Shown: positions 6,855-14,620 of the stretch, one piece after another
Layout of the letters: every line of letters begins with the position of its first letter
How positions within the stretch are numbered: position 1 is the stretch's first letter
DNA from: Clostridiales bacterium
GTDB taxonomy: Bacteria > Bacillota > Clostridia > Monoglobales > Monoglobaceae
Assembly: GCA_016303265.1 (NCBI GenBank)
Contig: JAEDLZ010000014.1
Coordinates: 1 to 22,118 of the forward strand
DNA: 22,118 bases
Direction of reading: 5' to 3'
The notes under the pieces: model-generated
The model's database searches: none
The model's input: the letters and a program-made list of their open reading frames with translations, nothing else
What the model was told of the DNA's origin: nothing
Translations under genes and position numbers: made by a program

Positions 6855-7784
6855 TTACATTGTTTGACTCAGGTTGATTGCCGAGCCCTCGGCTTCTGCC
6901 GAAATAACGCCCCGGCTTCCGTCCGCATAAGTTTTTACATTTATATGACCCGTATCGGGAGTTATGGTCGTCCCCGCCATAATTGCACGCACATATCCGA
7001 ACAAGCCGCTGATTTCCACATCTCCGCCTCTTATAACAATATTATCGGCATCCGCATTTATAATCTTCGTTTTTACCGCTCCGTCTCCGACAATAATGTA
7101 ATCCGGGCATACAATTCCGTCAAGAATTACGCCGTCGCATCGGATAAGCGTGTTTCCCGCCGGAAGAGAGGTGTAGGTTCCCGGCTCGTCTATATAATTT
7201 TTGACAAGATTATTCATAACAACAGCAAACTCAACCCGGCTTATAGGCTCATCGGCTCTTATTGTTTCCCCATTATAATATCCTCCCGAAACAACCTTCT
7301 TAACTCCGTCCTCTGCCCAAGGTGCAACTGTTGCCTTATCGGGGAATCTGTCAAGGCAATTGTCGTCAACATACTTCAGCCCGAACACCCGGGAAAGCAC
7401 TATAAAAGCCTCCTGAAAGGTTATTGCGCCGTCCGGATTCAGGTTTTCCCCATCGCCGGCGAAAGCACCCATTGCCACAGCCTTGCTCATTTCATCATAA
7501 TACCATGCATCCTTTGACACATCCTTAAAGCCATCAATATTTTTCTTTTTGGACGCACCGAATGCACGAACAATTATTGCACCCATCTGTGCGCGGGTTA
7601 TAGACGCATACGGCGCAATCTCATTATTACCCACTCCGTTTAAGAGTCCGTTCTCCACCGCATTCAAAAGTGCCGTCTTCTGCGCCGCATCCTGCGGCAT
7701 ATCCACAAAATCAGCCATTGCCGAAACGGTGATGAGCGCCGCCGCAATTCCAAAACAAGCCATTCTTTTTATAATCTTTTTCAT
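6855..7784 (-). CDS. Secreted SLH-domain protein with C-terminal beta-repeat region
   Basis: This 309-residue exported protein is probably held on the cell wall by its SLH domains, which in this family bind pyruvylated secondary wall polymer. The signal peptide is MKKIIKRMACFGIAAALITV with likely cleavage after SAMA (about residue 24). Three SLH repeats follow at about 25-78, 85-138 and 145-198, with the conserved ITRAQ at 62-66, a degenerate ITFQE at 121-125 and ISRVE at 181-185. Residues 203-309 are a run of short beta-rich, Asp/Gly/Ile-rich turns (DYIIVGDG, NIVIRGGDVEI) that resemble one edge of a beta helix. There is no enzyme motif. GAGGGAAG precedes the ATG. The gene is monocistronic, with a consensus promoter at 7815-7843 and a strong terminator. 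The biological role is unknown; structural surface protein or scaffold is the best guess. Confidence 0.85.
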   Translation of the reverse strand: MKKIIKRMACFGIAAALITVSAMADFVDMPQDAAQKTALLNAVENGLLNGVGNNEIAPYASITRAQMGAIIVRAFGASKKKNIDGFKDVSKDAWYYDEMSKAVAMGAFAGDGENLNPDGAITFQEAFIVLSRVFGLKYVDDNCLDRFPDKATVAPWAEDGVKKVVSGGYYNGETIRADEPISRVEFAVVMNNLVKNYIDEPGTYTSLPAGNTLIRCDGVILDGIVCPDYIIVGDGAVKTKIINADADNIVIRGGDVEISGLFGYVRAIMAGTTITPDTGHINVKTYADGSRGVISAEAEGSAINLSQTM

Positions 7785-7814
7785 ATACTTCCCTCACTTG
7801 TGTCTTTTTAATAG

Positions 7815-7843
7815 ATTTTATCATCTTTTAAGTCGGTTGTCAA
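7815..7843 (-). promoter_or_regulatory. Sigma-A promoter of the SLH protein gene
   Basis: On the minus strand TTGACA (7843-7838), 17 bp ending in GATGA, TAAAAT (7820-7815). A second TTGACA lies about 21 bp upstream. The promoter is divergent from xpt, with about 37 bp between the two -35 boxes. Confidence 0.78.
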
Positions 7844-7880
7844 GACAAACCGCCGCTGTCAATATATATTTTAAAAAGTC

Positions 7881-7909
7881 TTGAAATGTGTCGTGTTTTG
7901 TGGTATACT
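7881..7909 (+). promoter_or_regulatory. Sigma-A promoter of xpt
   Basis: TTGAAA (7881-7886), 17 bp, TATACT (7904-7909). The bases GTTTTGTGGTATACT are identical to those of the recJ promoter. The leader is only about 25 nt, which leaves no room for the purine riboswitch that controls xpt in Bacillus. Confidence 0.8.
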
Positions 7910-7940
7910 TTACACAATTCAATATGAAAGAAGGATTTTT

Positions 7941-8510
7941 ATGGAGCTTTTGAAGCAGAAAATCTTAAAGGACGGCGTTGTCAAAGACGGGAATGTCTTA
8001 AAGGTTGACAGCTTTTTAAATCATCAGATGGACATAAATTTATTCAAGGAAATCGGCAAGGAATTTAAAAGGCGTTTTGAGGGTGAGGAAATAAATAAGA
8101 TTCTGACCGTTGAGGCATCAGGTATCGGAATTGCCTGTATTGTTGCGCAGTATTTTGATGTGCCTGTCGTTTTCGCCAAAAAAAACAGTACCAAAAACAT
8201 AGCCGGAGATGTTTACCGCGCTTCTGTTCAATCCTTCACTCACGGCAGGGTTTACGATGTTATCGTTTCAAAGGAGTATCTTAACGAAAATGACAAGGTT
8301 CTCGTTATAGACGACTTTCTCGCCAACGGCTGTGCCCTTATGGGGCTTTCCGAAATCATTGAAGAGTCCGGGGCAAAGTTTGTGGGCGCAGGGATTGTTA
8401 TCGAAAAGGGCTTCCAGCGCGGCGGCGACCTTATCCGAAGCAAGGGAATCCGTGTTGAGTCCCTTGCAATAATTGACAATATGTCAAACGGCGTCATTAA
8501 GTTCAGATAG
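7941..8510 (+). CDS. xpt: Xanthine phosphoribosyltransferase
   Basis: The enzyme transfers ribose-5-phosphate from PRPP to xanthine to give XMP in cytoplasmic purine salvage. The 189-residue product is close to the Bacillus enzyme in length. The PRPP-binding loop is KVLVIDDFLANGCA at about 119-132. Other type I PRTase features are VEASGIGIA (58-66), the flexible-loop region around KKNSTKN (80-86), and the C-terminal EKGFQRGGD (155-163). The Xpt/PurR-type FLANG in the PRPP loop separates it from adenine and hypoxanthine enzymes. The ATG at 7941 has AGAAGGA upstream; the open frame extends further, but into the promoter. No xanthine permease gene follows, unlike Bacillus xpt-pbuX. The gene is monocistronic and ends at the hairpin 8601-8667. 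Confidence 0.93.
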   Translation: MELLKQKILKDGVVKDGNVLKVDSFLNHQMDINLFKEIGKEFKRRFEGEEINKILTVEASGIGIACIVAQYFDVPVVFAKKNSTKNIAGDVYRASVQSFTHGRVYDVIVSKEYLNENDKVLVIDDFLANGCALMGLSEIIEESGAKFVGAGIVIEKGFQRGGDLIRSKGIRVESLAIIDNMSNGVIKFR

Positions 8511-8600
8511 TTCTTCGCCTGACTCCCGTTTTTATTTTTCTTAATGCAAATTACAAATGCAGGCTCTTATACATAAAAACTGTACAGCCGCAGATTCTCA

Positions 8601-8667
8601 CGCATAAAATATACACCTCCAAAAGTCAGACACTTTTGGAGGTGTATATTTTATGCGGTCTTTTTTT
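8601..8667 (+). terminator. Perfect 26-bp hairpin plus T-run: terminator of xpt
   Basis: The arms 8601-8626 and 8632-8657 are perfectly complementary over 26 bp around a 5-nt loop (CAGAC). Then come GTC and seven T (8661-8667) on the plus strand. The stem is much longer than a usual terminator stem. On the minus strand it overlaps the last codons and stop of pdaB and no T-run follows, so it probably works in one direction. The arm includes GGAGGTG, a full Shine-Dalgarno core, and its complement. Confidence 0.85.
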
Positions 8668-9502
8668 CTTCCTTAGGTTTGTTATCGCCGTCTGTTGCCG
8701 ACTCTTCGGCAGGGGCAGGCGAAGCATTATCTTCCGCAGTTTCAAGCGGGATCTGCATTCCCGTTGTGTCAATTCTGTAATTATCCTTTATTATAAGCTC
8801 CGAAACCGGAACAATTTTATAACCGTCCTTTTGCAGCTTTTCAAGAATAATCGGCAGCGCTTCGGGAGTATGCTCGGCTGCATTGTGAAACAAAACTATT
8901 GAGCCGGGCTTAACCTTGCTTGTTACACGCTCGGTTATCTCCTCCGGCGACAGGTTTTTCCAATCCAGACTGTCCACATCCCATTGAATTGTATAGTGTC
9001 CGCTTTCCCTCATTGCACCGACTACATCATTGTTATAATCTCCGTATGGCGCACGGAAAAGCGTTGGTTTTTTCCCCGTTATTTTCTCAATTTTTTCATC
9101 GCACTTGTTAACCTCTTCAAACATTTGTTCCTTTGAAAGAGAGGTCATGTGCGGATGTGAGTTGGAATGGTTCATTATTTCGTGTCCTGCGTCGGACAGT
9201 TCCTTGACGGATTCCGGGTATTTATCCACCCAGCTTCCTACCACAAAAAATGTTGTTTTTACATTATATTTATCAAGTATTTCTATCAGGCTGTGAGTGT
9301 CCTCGTTTCCCCATGCTGCGTCAAAGCTTATAGCTATAACCTTATCATCCTCGCTTTTTTGGACGCAGTAAATAGGCAAATCCCTTTCCGTATTCGCAAC
9401 AGGCATAACCGCATTTTTTCCTACCGCCACCGCAACCACAAGCGCCAGCACGACAAGAGCACAGATTACTCCTTTCTTTCTGCTTATGACCCAAATTTTC
9501 AT
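8651..9502 (-). CDS. pdaB: Sporulation polysaccharide deacetylase, PdaB type
   Basis: This is a membrane-anchored NodB-family deacetylase acting outside the membrane on peptidoglycan or related glycan; PdaB proteins are needed for stable spore cortex. The 283 residues contain an N-terminal membrane segment at about 11-28 and then the NodB motifs: SFDAAWGNED at 59-68 (the PdaB-specific version of the TFDD motif), HSNSHPH at 112-118 (metal His), RAPYGDYN at 150-157, DVDSLDW at 175-181 and IVLFHN at 202-207 (catalytic His). The tail from about 253 is a low-complexity Ala/Glu/Pro/Lys extension. GGAGGTG precedes the ATG. I found no convincing sigma-E or sigma-G promoter upstream. The stop codon lies inside the hairpin that terminates xpt. 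The gene is divergent from the single-strand-binding protein gene, with 132 bp between. Confidence 0.9.
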   Translation of the reverse strand: MKIWVISRKKGVICALVVLALVVAVAVGKNAVMPVANTERDLPIYCVQKSEDDKVIAISFDAAWGNEDTHSLIEILDKYNVKTTFFVVGSWVDKYPESVKELSDAGHEIMNHSNSHPHMTSLSKEQMFEEVNKCDEKIEKITGKKPTLFRAPYGDYNNDVVGAMRESGHYTIQWDVDSLDWKNLSPEEITERVTSKVKPGSIVLFHNAAEHTPEALPIILEKLQKDGYKIVPVSELIIKDNYRIDTTGMQIPLETAEDNASPAPAEESATDGDNKPKEEKKTA

Positions 9503-9634
9503 AATTACACCTCCGATACAATCAATATATTCGCTCCCGTTTACTTTTAGAATAATTGGAAAAGATAAGTTCTAAAAAGGTTTTCAGATAAATATAGTTT
9601 AACATACGGCAAATAAATTTAGGAGTGAATATCA

Positions 9635-10258
9635 TTGAATAACATCGGCTCAGAAAACAATAAAATTACAATTGCAGGGACGGTTATCACCAATCCTGAA
9701 TTTTCTCACGAGGTATACGGAGAGCAGTTTTTTACATTTAAGCTGGAAGTACCCCGGCTCAGCGAAACCACCGACATTATCCCGGTTACTATTTCCGAAA
9801 AATTCCTGGCGCTAATCACCGTCAAAGAGGGCATAAAAGTTTTAATCGGCGGACAATTCCGTTCATATAACAATTTTTCCTCCTCCGGTAATCGGCTTCT
9901 CCTGACCGTCTTTGTGCGAAGCATTGAAGAAATTGATAATACCGATGACTACGCATCGCCGAATAATGTTTTTCTTAACGGTTACATCTGCAAGCCGCCT
10001 GTTTACCGCACAACACCCTTTGGCAGAGAAATTGCAGATATTTTGCTTGCGGTCAACCGTGCTTATAACAAGTCGGACTACATTCCCTGCATCGCCTGGG
10101 GCAGAAATGCAAAATATGCCGATTCTCTCTCTGTTGGCGACAACATAATGATTCACGGTCGGGTTCAAAGCCGCAACTATCAGAAAAAAATCAGCGAGGA
10201 TGAGTTTGAAAACAAAACCGCTTATGAAGTTTCCGTTTCAAAGCTGGAAATGGCATAG
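9635..10258 (+). CDS. Tandem-OB single-stranded DNA-binding protein
   Basis: This is a 207-residue protein with two OB-fold segments of SSB type. The first (about 10-100) begins ITIAGTVITNPEFSHEVYGE. The second (about 112-205) begins VFLNGYICKPPVYRTTPFGR and continues with LLAVNRAYNKSDYIPCIAWG and the GDNIMIHGRVQSRNY strand. These match the SSB pattern of an N-terminal strand, partner residues in P-F-G-R, and an IPC/IAWG core. It has no acidic DDDIPF-type tip, so it probably lacks the usual partner-recruiting tail and is unlikely to be the main replication SSB. The start is TTG at 9635, supported by AGGAGTG upstream; there is no ATG in the right place. I see no clear promoter. Role is inferred as accessory ssDNA binding in repair or competence. 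Confidence 0.82.
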   Translation: MNNIGSENNKITIAGTVITNPEFSHEVYGEQFFTFKLEVPRLSETTDIIPVTISEKFLALITVKEGIKVLIGGQFRSYNNFSSSGNRLLLTVFVRSIEEIDNTDDYASPNNVFLNGYICKPPVYRTTPFGREIADILLAVNRAYNKSDYIPCIAWGRNAKYADSLSVGDNIMIHGRVQSRNYQKKISEDEFENKTAYEVSVSKLEMA

Positions 10259-10432
10259 TCTTATCCCCCTTTTGCGCTTCAAACTCATACATTTATCATA
10301 TCAAACCATACTCTGTATCCATCACCTGAATTCATCACAGCGTTCGCTTAAACAGCTCTCATACGCAAATGCTCCGATGGCATAAAGATAATTTTCGTAA
10401 ATTAGTTTTAATAAAACAATGCCATTAAACAT

Positions 10433-10477
10433 AAAACTCCCGAAATAAGGCTTTTAAGCCTCATTTTGGGAGTTTTT
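10433..10477. terminator. Bidirectional terminator between the SSB gene and the polysaccharide operon
   Basis: AAAACTCCC (10433-10441) pairs with GGGAGTTTT (10468-10476), and the stem continues inward with AAAT/ATTT and AGGC/GCCT pairs around a short TTTTAA loop. T-runs follow on the plus strand (TTTTTATA) and, more weakly, on the minus strand (TTTTATG). The stretch 10259-10432 holds no gene that I can support. Confidence 0.85.
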
Positions 10478-10518
10478 ATAATATTGTTGTCAGATAATTC
10501 CGACAAACCGTCAATTTT

Positions 10519-12417
10519 CTAATTTACCGCCGCTGCAAGATTATTTACCTTTTCAGGTTCATTAAAGGTTGGAACCGCCATATGCAAAGCTTCCCTTATC
10601 TTTTCATTATCCTGCGAATCCGCAGCGTCTTCAAGCATTTTAAGTTTTTCTTCAACCTCGTCGATTGAAACCTCAACCTGATGTCCTATGTAAATTTTAC
10701 TGTGTTTTGTGCTTGAAAGACCTTCCTCTTTCATCATGAGTTCTTCATAAAGCTTTTCCCCGGGTCTTAAGCCTACTTCCTTTATTTCAATATCCGTGCC
10801 CGGCTTATATCCCGCCAGTCTGATTATATTTTTTGCCAAATCGTATACTTTCACAGGCTTGCCCATATCAAGCACAAAAATCTCTCCGCCTTTGGCGTAA
10901 GCGCCCGCCTGCATAACAAGCTGCGCCGCTTCCGGAATCGTCATGAAAAACCTTGTTATCTCTTTATGGGTTATGGTCACAGGGCCTCCCTTTGCAATCT
11001 GGCGTTTAAAAAGCGGAACAACACTTCCGTTAGAGCCCAAAACATTCCCGAATCGAACGGATACAAACTCGGTCTTGCTTACCTTTTGCATTGCCTGTAC
11101 AATCATCTCGCACATACGCTTTGACGCACCCATAATATTTGTCGGGTTAACCGCCTTATCCGTCGAAATCATAACGAACTTCAGGCATTTGAACTTATCT
11201 GCGCATTTTGCAACATTGTAAGTCCCCACAACATTGTTTTTTATGGCTTCCGCAGGGCTGTTCTCCATAAGCGGAACATGCTTATGCGCCGCCGCATGGA
11301 ACACTATTTCGGGCTTATACAGCTCAAAAATTTTCTCCATACGCTCCACATCACGGATGGACGCAATAACGACCTCCGGCTTGTTCTGCGGATATTTCTC
11401 GTTAAGCTCCATCTGTATGTCATATGCGTTATTTTCATATATATCAAGAATTATCAGTTTCCCGGGGTCAAATCGCATAATCTGGCGGCACAGTTCCGAA
11501 CCGATTGAGCCGCCTCCGCCTGTAACCATAACGGTTTTACCGCTTATATATTCTACGATTTCGTCACTGTTGAGTTTGATTTCATCACGGTCAAGCAAGT
11601 CATCGATCTCAATATCACGCATCCTGAATTTGCCGTTTACAATCATCTGATCTACGCTCGGCAAGGTTTTTATCTTACATCCGGTTTCATTACATATATC
11701 AATTATCTCTTTGCGCTCCGACGCTTTTGCCGACGGCATCGCCATAAGAATCTCATCAACTCTGTGTGCATCGCAAATGCGGACAATACTGTCCCGGTTG
11801 CCCAAAACACGGTATCCGCTTATGGTGCATTTCTTTTTCGACTCATCATCGTCTATAAGCCCGACAATATCATAATACAAGTTTGCGTTTCGTATCATAT
11901 CATGAATAAACAGCGTTGCCGAATATCCTGCACCTATAATCAGCAGTCGCTTTGCATCGCCCTCATGCTTGCCGCTTTTATAGCGCATATAGCGGTAAAA
12001 CAAAAATACCATTGCACGGATACATATTATCGCAAATGCCGCAAGAACGCCAAATAATATTCCGAATTTAATGCATCCCGGTACATTCACGGTGCCGGGA
12101 AAACCAATTTCACACCACAGCGCATAGCCGGCAAAAATAAGAACGCAGTCCGCAAACCCCAGAAGGCACGCTTTGGCAAGCTTTACCGCATCGCTTATAG
12201 AACAATACCTCCACATACTGCGATATATTCCAAATACCGCCTCTATAACTAAAAACACTGCGGTTGTCGCAATAAACGGAATCAACAGGCAAAGCATAAG
12301 CCTGATGGTATGTGAAATCGGATTTACCATAACAGCAGTCATAAAAAAAGCAATTAAACATCCTATTATATCAAAAAGGCAAAGATACCTATTTCTTAAA
12401 ATGTGACGATCCTTCAT
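10519..12417 (-). CDS. capD: Membrane-bound UDP-sugar 4,6-dehydratase (CapD/PglF/WbpM family)
   Basis: The 632-residue enzyme probably converts UDP-GlcNAc to a 4-keto-6-deoxy sugar for surface polysaccharide. Four membrane segments lie in about 11-141. A first Rossmann-like domain starts LLIIGAGYSATLF (158-170). The catalytic NAD(P)-binding domain has TGGGGSIGSE at 299-308, HAAAHKHVP at 374-382, STDKAVNPTN at 418-427 and MGASK at 429-433. In the last motif Met replaces the usual SDR tyrosine, as is normal in this dehydratase family. AGGGGGAAT precedes the ATG. This is the last gene of the operon from 17042, and the terminator at 10433-10477 follows. It is the only sugar-modifying enzyme in the operon; no glycosyltransferase is present. 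Exact product sugar and stereochemistry cannot be read from the sequence. Confidence 0.92.
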   Translation of the reverse strand: MKDRHILRNRYLCLFDIIGCLIAFFMTAVMVNPISHTIRLMLCLLIPFIATTAVFLVIEAVFGIYRSMWRYCSISDAVKLAKACLLGFADCVLIFAGYALWCEIGFPGTVNVPGCIKFGILFGVLAAFAIICIRAMVFLFYRYMRYKSGKHEGDAKRLLIIGAGYSATLFIHDMIRNANLYYDIVGLIDDDESKKKCTISGYRVLGNRDSIVRICDAHRVDEILMAMPSAKASERKEIIDICNETGCKIKTLPSVDQMIVNGKFRMRDIEIDDLLDRDEIKLNSDEIVEYISGKTVMVTGGGGSIGSELCRQIMRFDPGKLIILDIYENNAYDIQMELNEKYPQNKPEVVIASIRDVERMEKIFELYKPEIVFHAAAHKHVPLMENSPAEAIKNNVVGTYNVAKCADKFKCLKFVMISTDKAVNPTNIMGASKRMCEMIVQAMQKVSKTEFVSVRFGNVLGSNGSVVPLFKRQIAKGGPVTITHKEITRFFMTIPEAAQLVMQAGAYAKGGEIFVLDMGKPVKVYDLAKNIIRLAGYKPGTDIEIKEVGLRPGEKLYEELMMKEEGLSSTKHSKIYIGHQVEVSIDEVEEKLKMLEDAADSQDNEKIREALHMAVPTFNEPEKVNNLAAAVN

Positions 12418-12450
12418 TCGCTTATTCCCCCTAATAAACTGCCGCTACGG

Positions 12451-13359
12451 CTACAGCACAAAAAAGAAGTCATAAAGAAGCATTAAATCTTCCATTTTAT
12501 TATATTCCTGAACCTTTGTTTTAAACTCGGTTCTTGCCGCCTTGGTTAAGCCTTTGTATATCTCGAAAGTTTCCTGAGACGCCTTTATGTAATCATGGGC
12601 ATCGTCCGCCAGATACGCTTTCATATTATCCACTATTCTCTGACCTACGGTCTTGCTCTCTTCATAGGTAAGCTTTGGAATAACCTCTGTTTCCATTGAA
12701 GCTATAACACGGGTCATTCTGGTTTCAAGATCTTCCCTTGCTATACTTTTTATATCTATATATTCGATTTCATCCACATCGGAAACATAACATTTCTCAA
12801 GCATCTCACACGCCTCTCCGCGGGTCATAAACTCCGTTGCGCGAAGGCGGTTACCCTCTTCAAGGGCAATCAGGCGGTTCGACAATATCGTAAGAACGCT
12901 CTCTCTTGCCCAATCCGACACAGCATCACTTGGCTGTGTATAATAGGGGAGACGCTCCATATTAAGTATGTTGTTAAGTATCACGCACGCCTGTTCGCGG
13001 GTAACATAATTTTCGGGAGCAAAACAGCCATCTCCCACTCCGTTTATATAGCCCATTTCAGAGGCGATACAAATGTCGTTAAAATACCATGCGTCCGGTG
13101 CAACATCAACAAATTTATTCTCCCCCGCACTTTCGTATCTGAAAACATTATTAACAATCTTAACAAACTGCGCCCTTGTCAGTGCGTTATCCGGGGCAAA
13201 GCAACCATTGCCGATTCCGTTTACCACGCCATACTCGGCCAACCTTGCAATAGCCTGTCCCTGCTCAGTCGCTTCGTCCACATCGGCAAAATATCCCACC
13301 GCAAAAACAGACTGCATAAGCATAGATAAAACCGCCAATGCCGCAACCAACCGTTTCAT
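12451..13359 (-). CDS. Secreted SLH-domain protein with helical tail, in the polysaccharide operon
   Basis: This is a 302-residue exported protein. The signal peptide is MKRLVAALAVLSMLMQSVFA (cleavage near 20). There are three SLH repeats at about 22-75, 82-135 and 142-192, with the signature TRAQ at 61-64, TREQ at 120-123 and TRGE at 179-182. GNGCFAPDNA and GDGCFAPENY show internal duplication. From about 200 to the end the protein changes to charged, helical sequence without enzyme motifs and ends in an aromatic, hydrophobic LLYDFFFVL. AAAGGTGAG precedes the ATG. It lies 18 bp after the membrane coiled-coil gene and 33 bp before capD. The SLH domains should bind wall polymer; the helical tail could contact the membrane coiled-coil protein encoded next to it (inference). 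I do not recognise the tail. Confidence 0.83.
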   Translation of the reverse strand: MKRLVAALAVLSMLMQSVFAVGYFADVDEATEQGQAIARLAEYGVVNGIGNGCFAPDNALTRAQFVKIVNNVFRYESAGENKFVDVAPDAWYFNDICIASEMGYINGVGDGCFAPENYVTREQACVILNNILNMERLPYYTQPSDAVSDWARESVLTILSNRLIALEEGNRLRATEFMTRGEACEMLEKCYVSDVDEIEYIDIKSIAREDLETRMTRVIASMETEVIPKLTYEESKTVGQRIVDNMKAYLADDAHDYIKASQETFEIYKGLTKAARTEFKTKVQEYNKMEDLMLLYDFFFVL

Positions 13360-13377
13360 TCTTATCTCACCTTTCGC

Positions 13378-14133
13378 CTACTCATTTAAAAGGCTTATAT
13401 AATACGCCTTCTTAAGTGCTTTTTCCTCCTCATACGAGCTCCCTATTTTGTTCACAAGCTCAGTATCCATATTTTCTGCCTTTAGCCTCTTCTCAAGATC
13501 GCTCATTATGGCATTTACCTTTGCATCACATTCTGTCAAAAGCCCGTTTACTCTGCCTATATAGCTGTCAACAATTTTTTGCTTGCTGACCAGCGTACGC
13601 TCATTTTCCGGAAGTGCGGAATAATCCTTTATGGCTGCGGATTCAATCTGACCCAACTGCCCGAGATAATACGCCTTGTATGAATACAGCTGAATAACAT
13701 TGTCCGCTATATATTGCTCAAATTCCGAAACTTCCGCCTCAGTCTCGCTCTTTTGGGCGGTTTCTTCAACCGATTTTTCATAATCGCTCCGAATAATCTC
13801 CGTTGCTTCCTCCACCGCAAGCTCTCCCGATATAATAAGCGCTTCCTCTTCTGTTGTGAAGTCACGAACTTTTCCCGATATATAGTTTGAAATAATTTCT
13901 TCACGCTCTTTCTTGGTATTTTCAATACGGTTGGTAATATCCTGCGAAGAACCCACTGTCATGAAATAATAAAGAGCCTTGATATTATTTCTCTGCCATA
14001 TTCCGATTGCCGCAATTGCCAGCAGTATTACGGCGAAAATTATCAAAACAACTTTTTTCCATGTTTTCATCTTTTTCTTCGGTTTAGCTTCATTTTCCGT
14101 TATTTTGTCGGTTTCAATTGTTTTATCGCTCAC
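13378..14133 (-). CDS. Unrecognised single-pass membrane protein with extracellular helical domain
   Basis: This is a 251-residue protein with unknown function. A charged, Lys-rich cytoplasmic N-terminus (1-27) is followed by one membrane helix at about 28-45 (KVVLIIFAVILLAIAAIGIW). A long Glu/Lys-rich helical region outside the membrane runs from about 60 to the end and closes with KALKKAYYISLLNE. It has no catalytic motif and no sortase signal. I chose the GTG at 14133 with AGAGGTG upstream; it starts one base after the stop of the VanZ-like gene, so the two are coupled. The longer frame start at 14175 would overlap the VanZ-like gene without a ribosome-binding site. Position between the VanZ-like and SLH genes suggests a cell-envelope scaffold or spacer. 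Confidence 0.72.
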   Translation of the reverse strand: MSDKTIETDKITENEAKPKKKMKTWKKVVLIIFAVILLAIAAIGIWQRNNIKALYYFMTVGSSQDITNRIENTKKEREEIISNYISGKVRDFTTEEEALIISGELAVEEATEIIRSDYEKSVEETAQKSETEAEVSEFEQYIADNVIQLYSYKAYYLGQLGQIESAAIKDYSALPENERTLVSKQKIVDSYIGRVNGLLTECDAKVNAIMSDLEKRLKAENMDTELVNKIGSSYEEEKALKKAYYISLLNE

Positions 14134-14134
14134 A

Positions 14135-14620
14135 CTAACACCTCTTTTTTCTGAATAAAATACGGATAACTGCATACAAAAAACAAATTCCGACTAAAGT
14201 TCCGGAAAAATCAATAAGCACATCGCCTACCCGGGCGCTGCGACCGGGAATAAAAGACTGATGCACCTCATCAAATATTGCGGTAAGCAATCCCATCAAT
14301 GACCAAAGAACAAGCTTTTTTCTATCCCTGCAAATACAGTACCAGCTGCAAAATACCAACATTCCGATTACTGCAAAATTGTACAGATGTGCAGCCTTTC
14401 TGATAAATCTATGCAGATTAAAAACTTCTTCATCTACTTTGCCAATAATTTTTTCGCTTTTATTAAGAATCGCAAGGCTCGCCGCATTCGACGCCTCACC
14501 CCCCTGGGCTGAAAACGCTGTTATAATCGCTGCCTGTATAAGTATTGCAGCAAACAGCACATACATACATTTCCATTTGAATTTGTCATTATCAAATCTG
14601 TTACAACCTATATATTGCAT
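14135..14620 (-). CDS. VanZ-like integral membrane protein
   Basis: This is a 161-residue protein with about four membrane helices (near 18-37, 78-96, 103-117 and 134-155). The VanZ signature lies at about 117-140: DEVHQSFIPGR, then SARVGDVLIDFSG. VanZ family members give low-level teicoplanin resistance in the vancomycin cluster of enterococci, but most chromosomal homologues have no proven function; several sit in envelope or capsule operons, as here. The ATG at 14620 lies 20 bases inside the end of cpsB, with a weak GGTG before it. A second in-frame ATG at residue 19 is possible. It is coupled at its 3' end to the next gene. Confidence 0.82.
   Translation of the reverse strand: MQYIGCNRFDNDKFKWKCMYVLFAAILIQAAIITAFSAQGGEASNAASLAILNKSEKIIGKVDEEVFNLHRFIRKAAHLYNFAVIGMLVFCSWYCICRDRKKLVLWSLMGLLTAIFDEVHQSFIPGRSARVGDVLIDFSGTLVGICFLYAVIRILFRKKRC

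Noticed and set aside
6864..7517. A 217-codon plus-strand frame opposite the SLH gene
   Set aside because: The minus strand encodes a clear signal peptide and three SLH domains; the plus frame has no start signal or recognisable domain.
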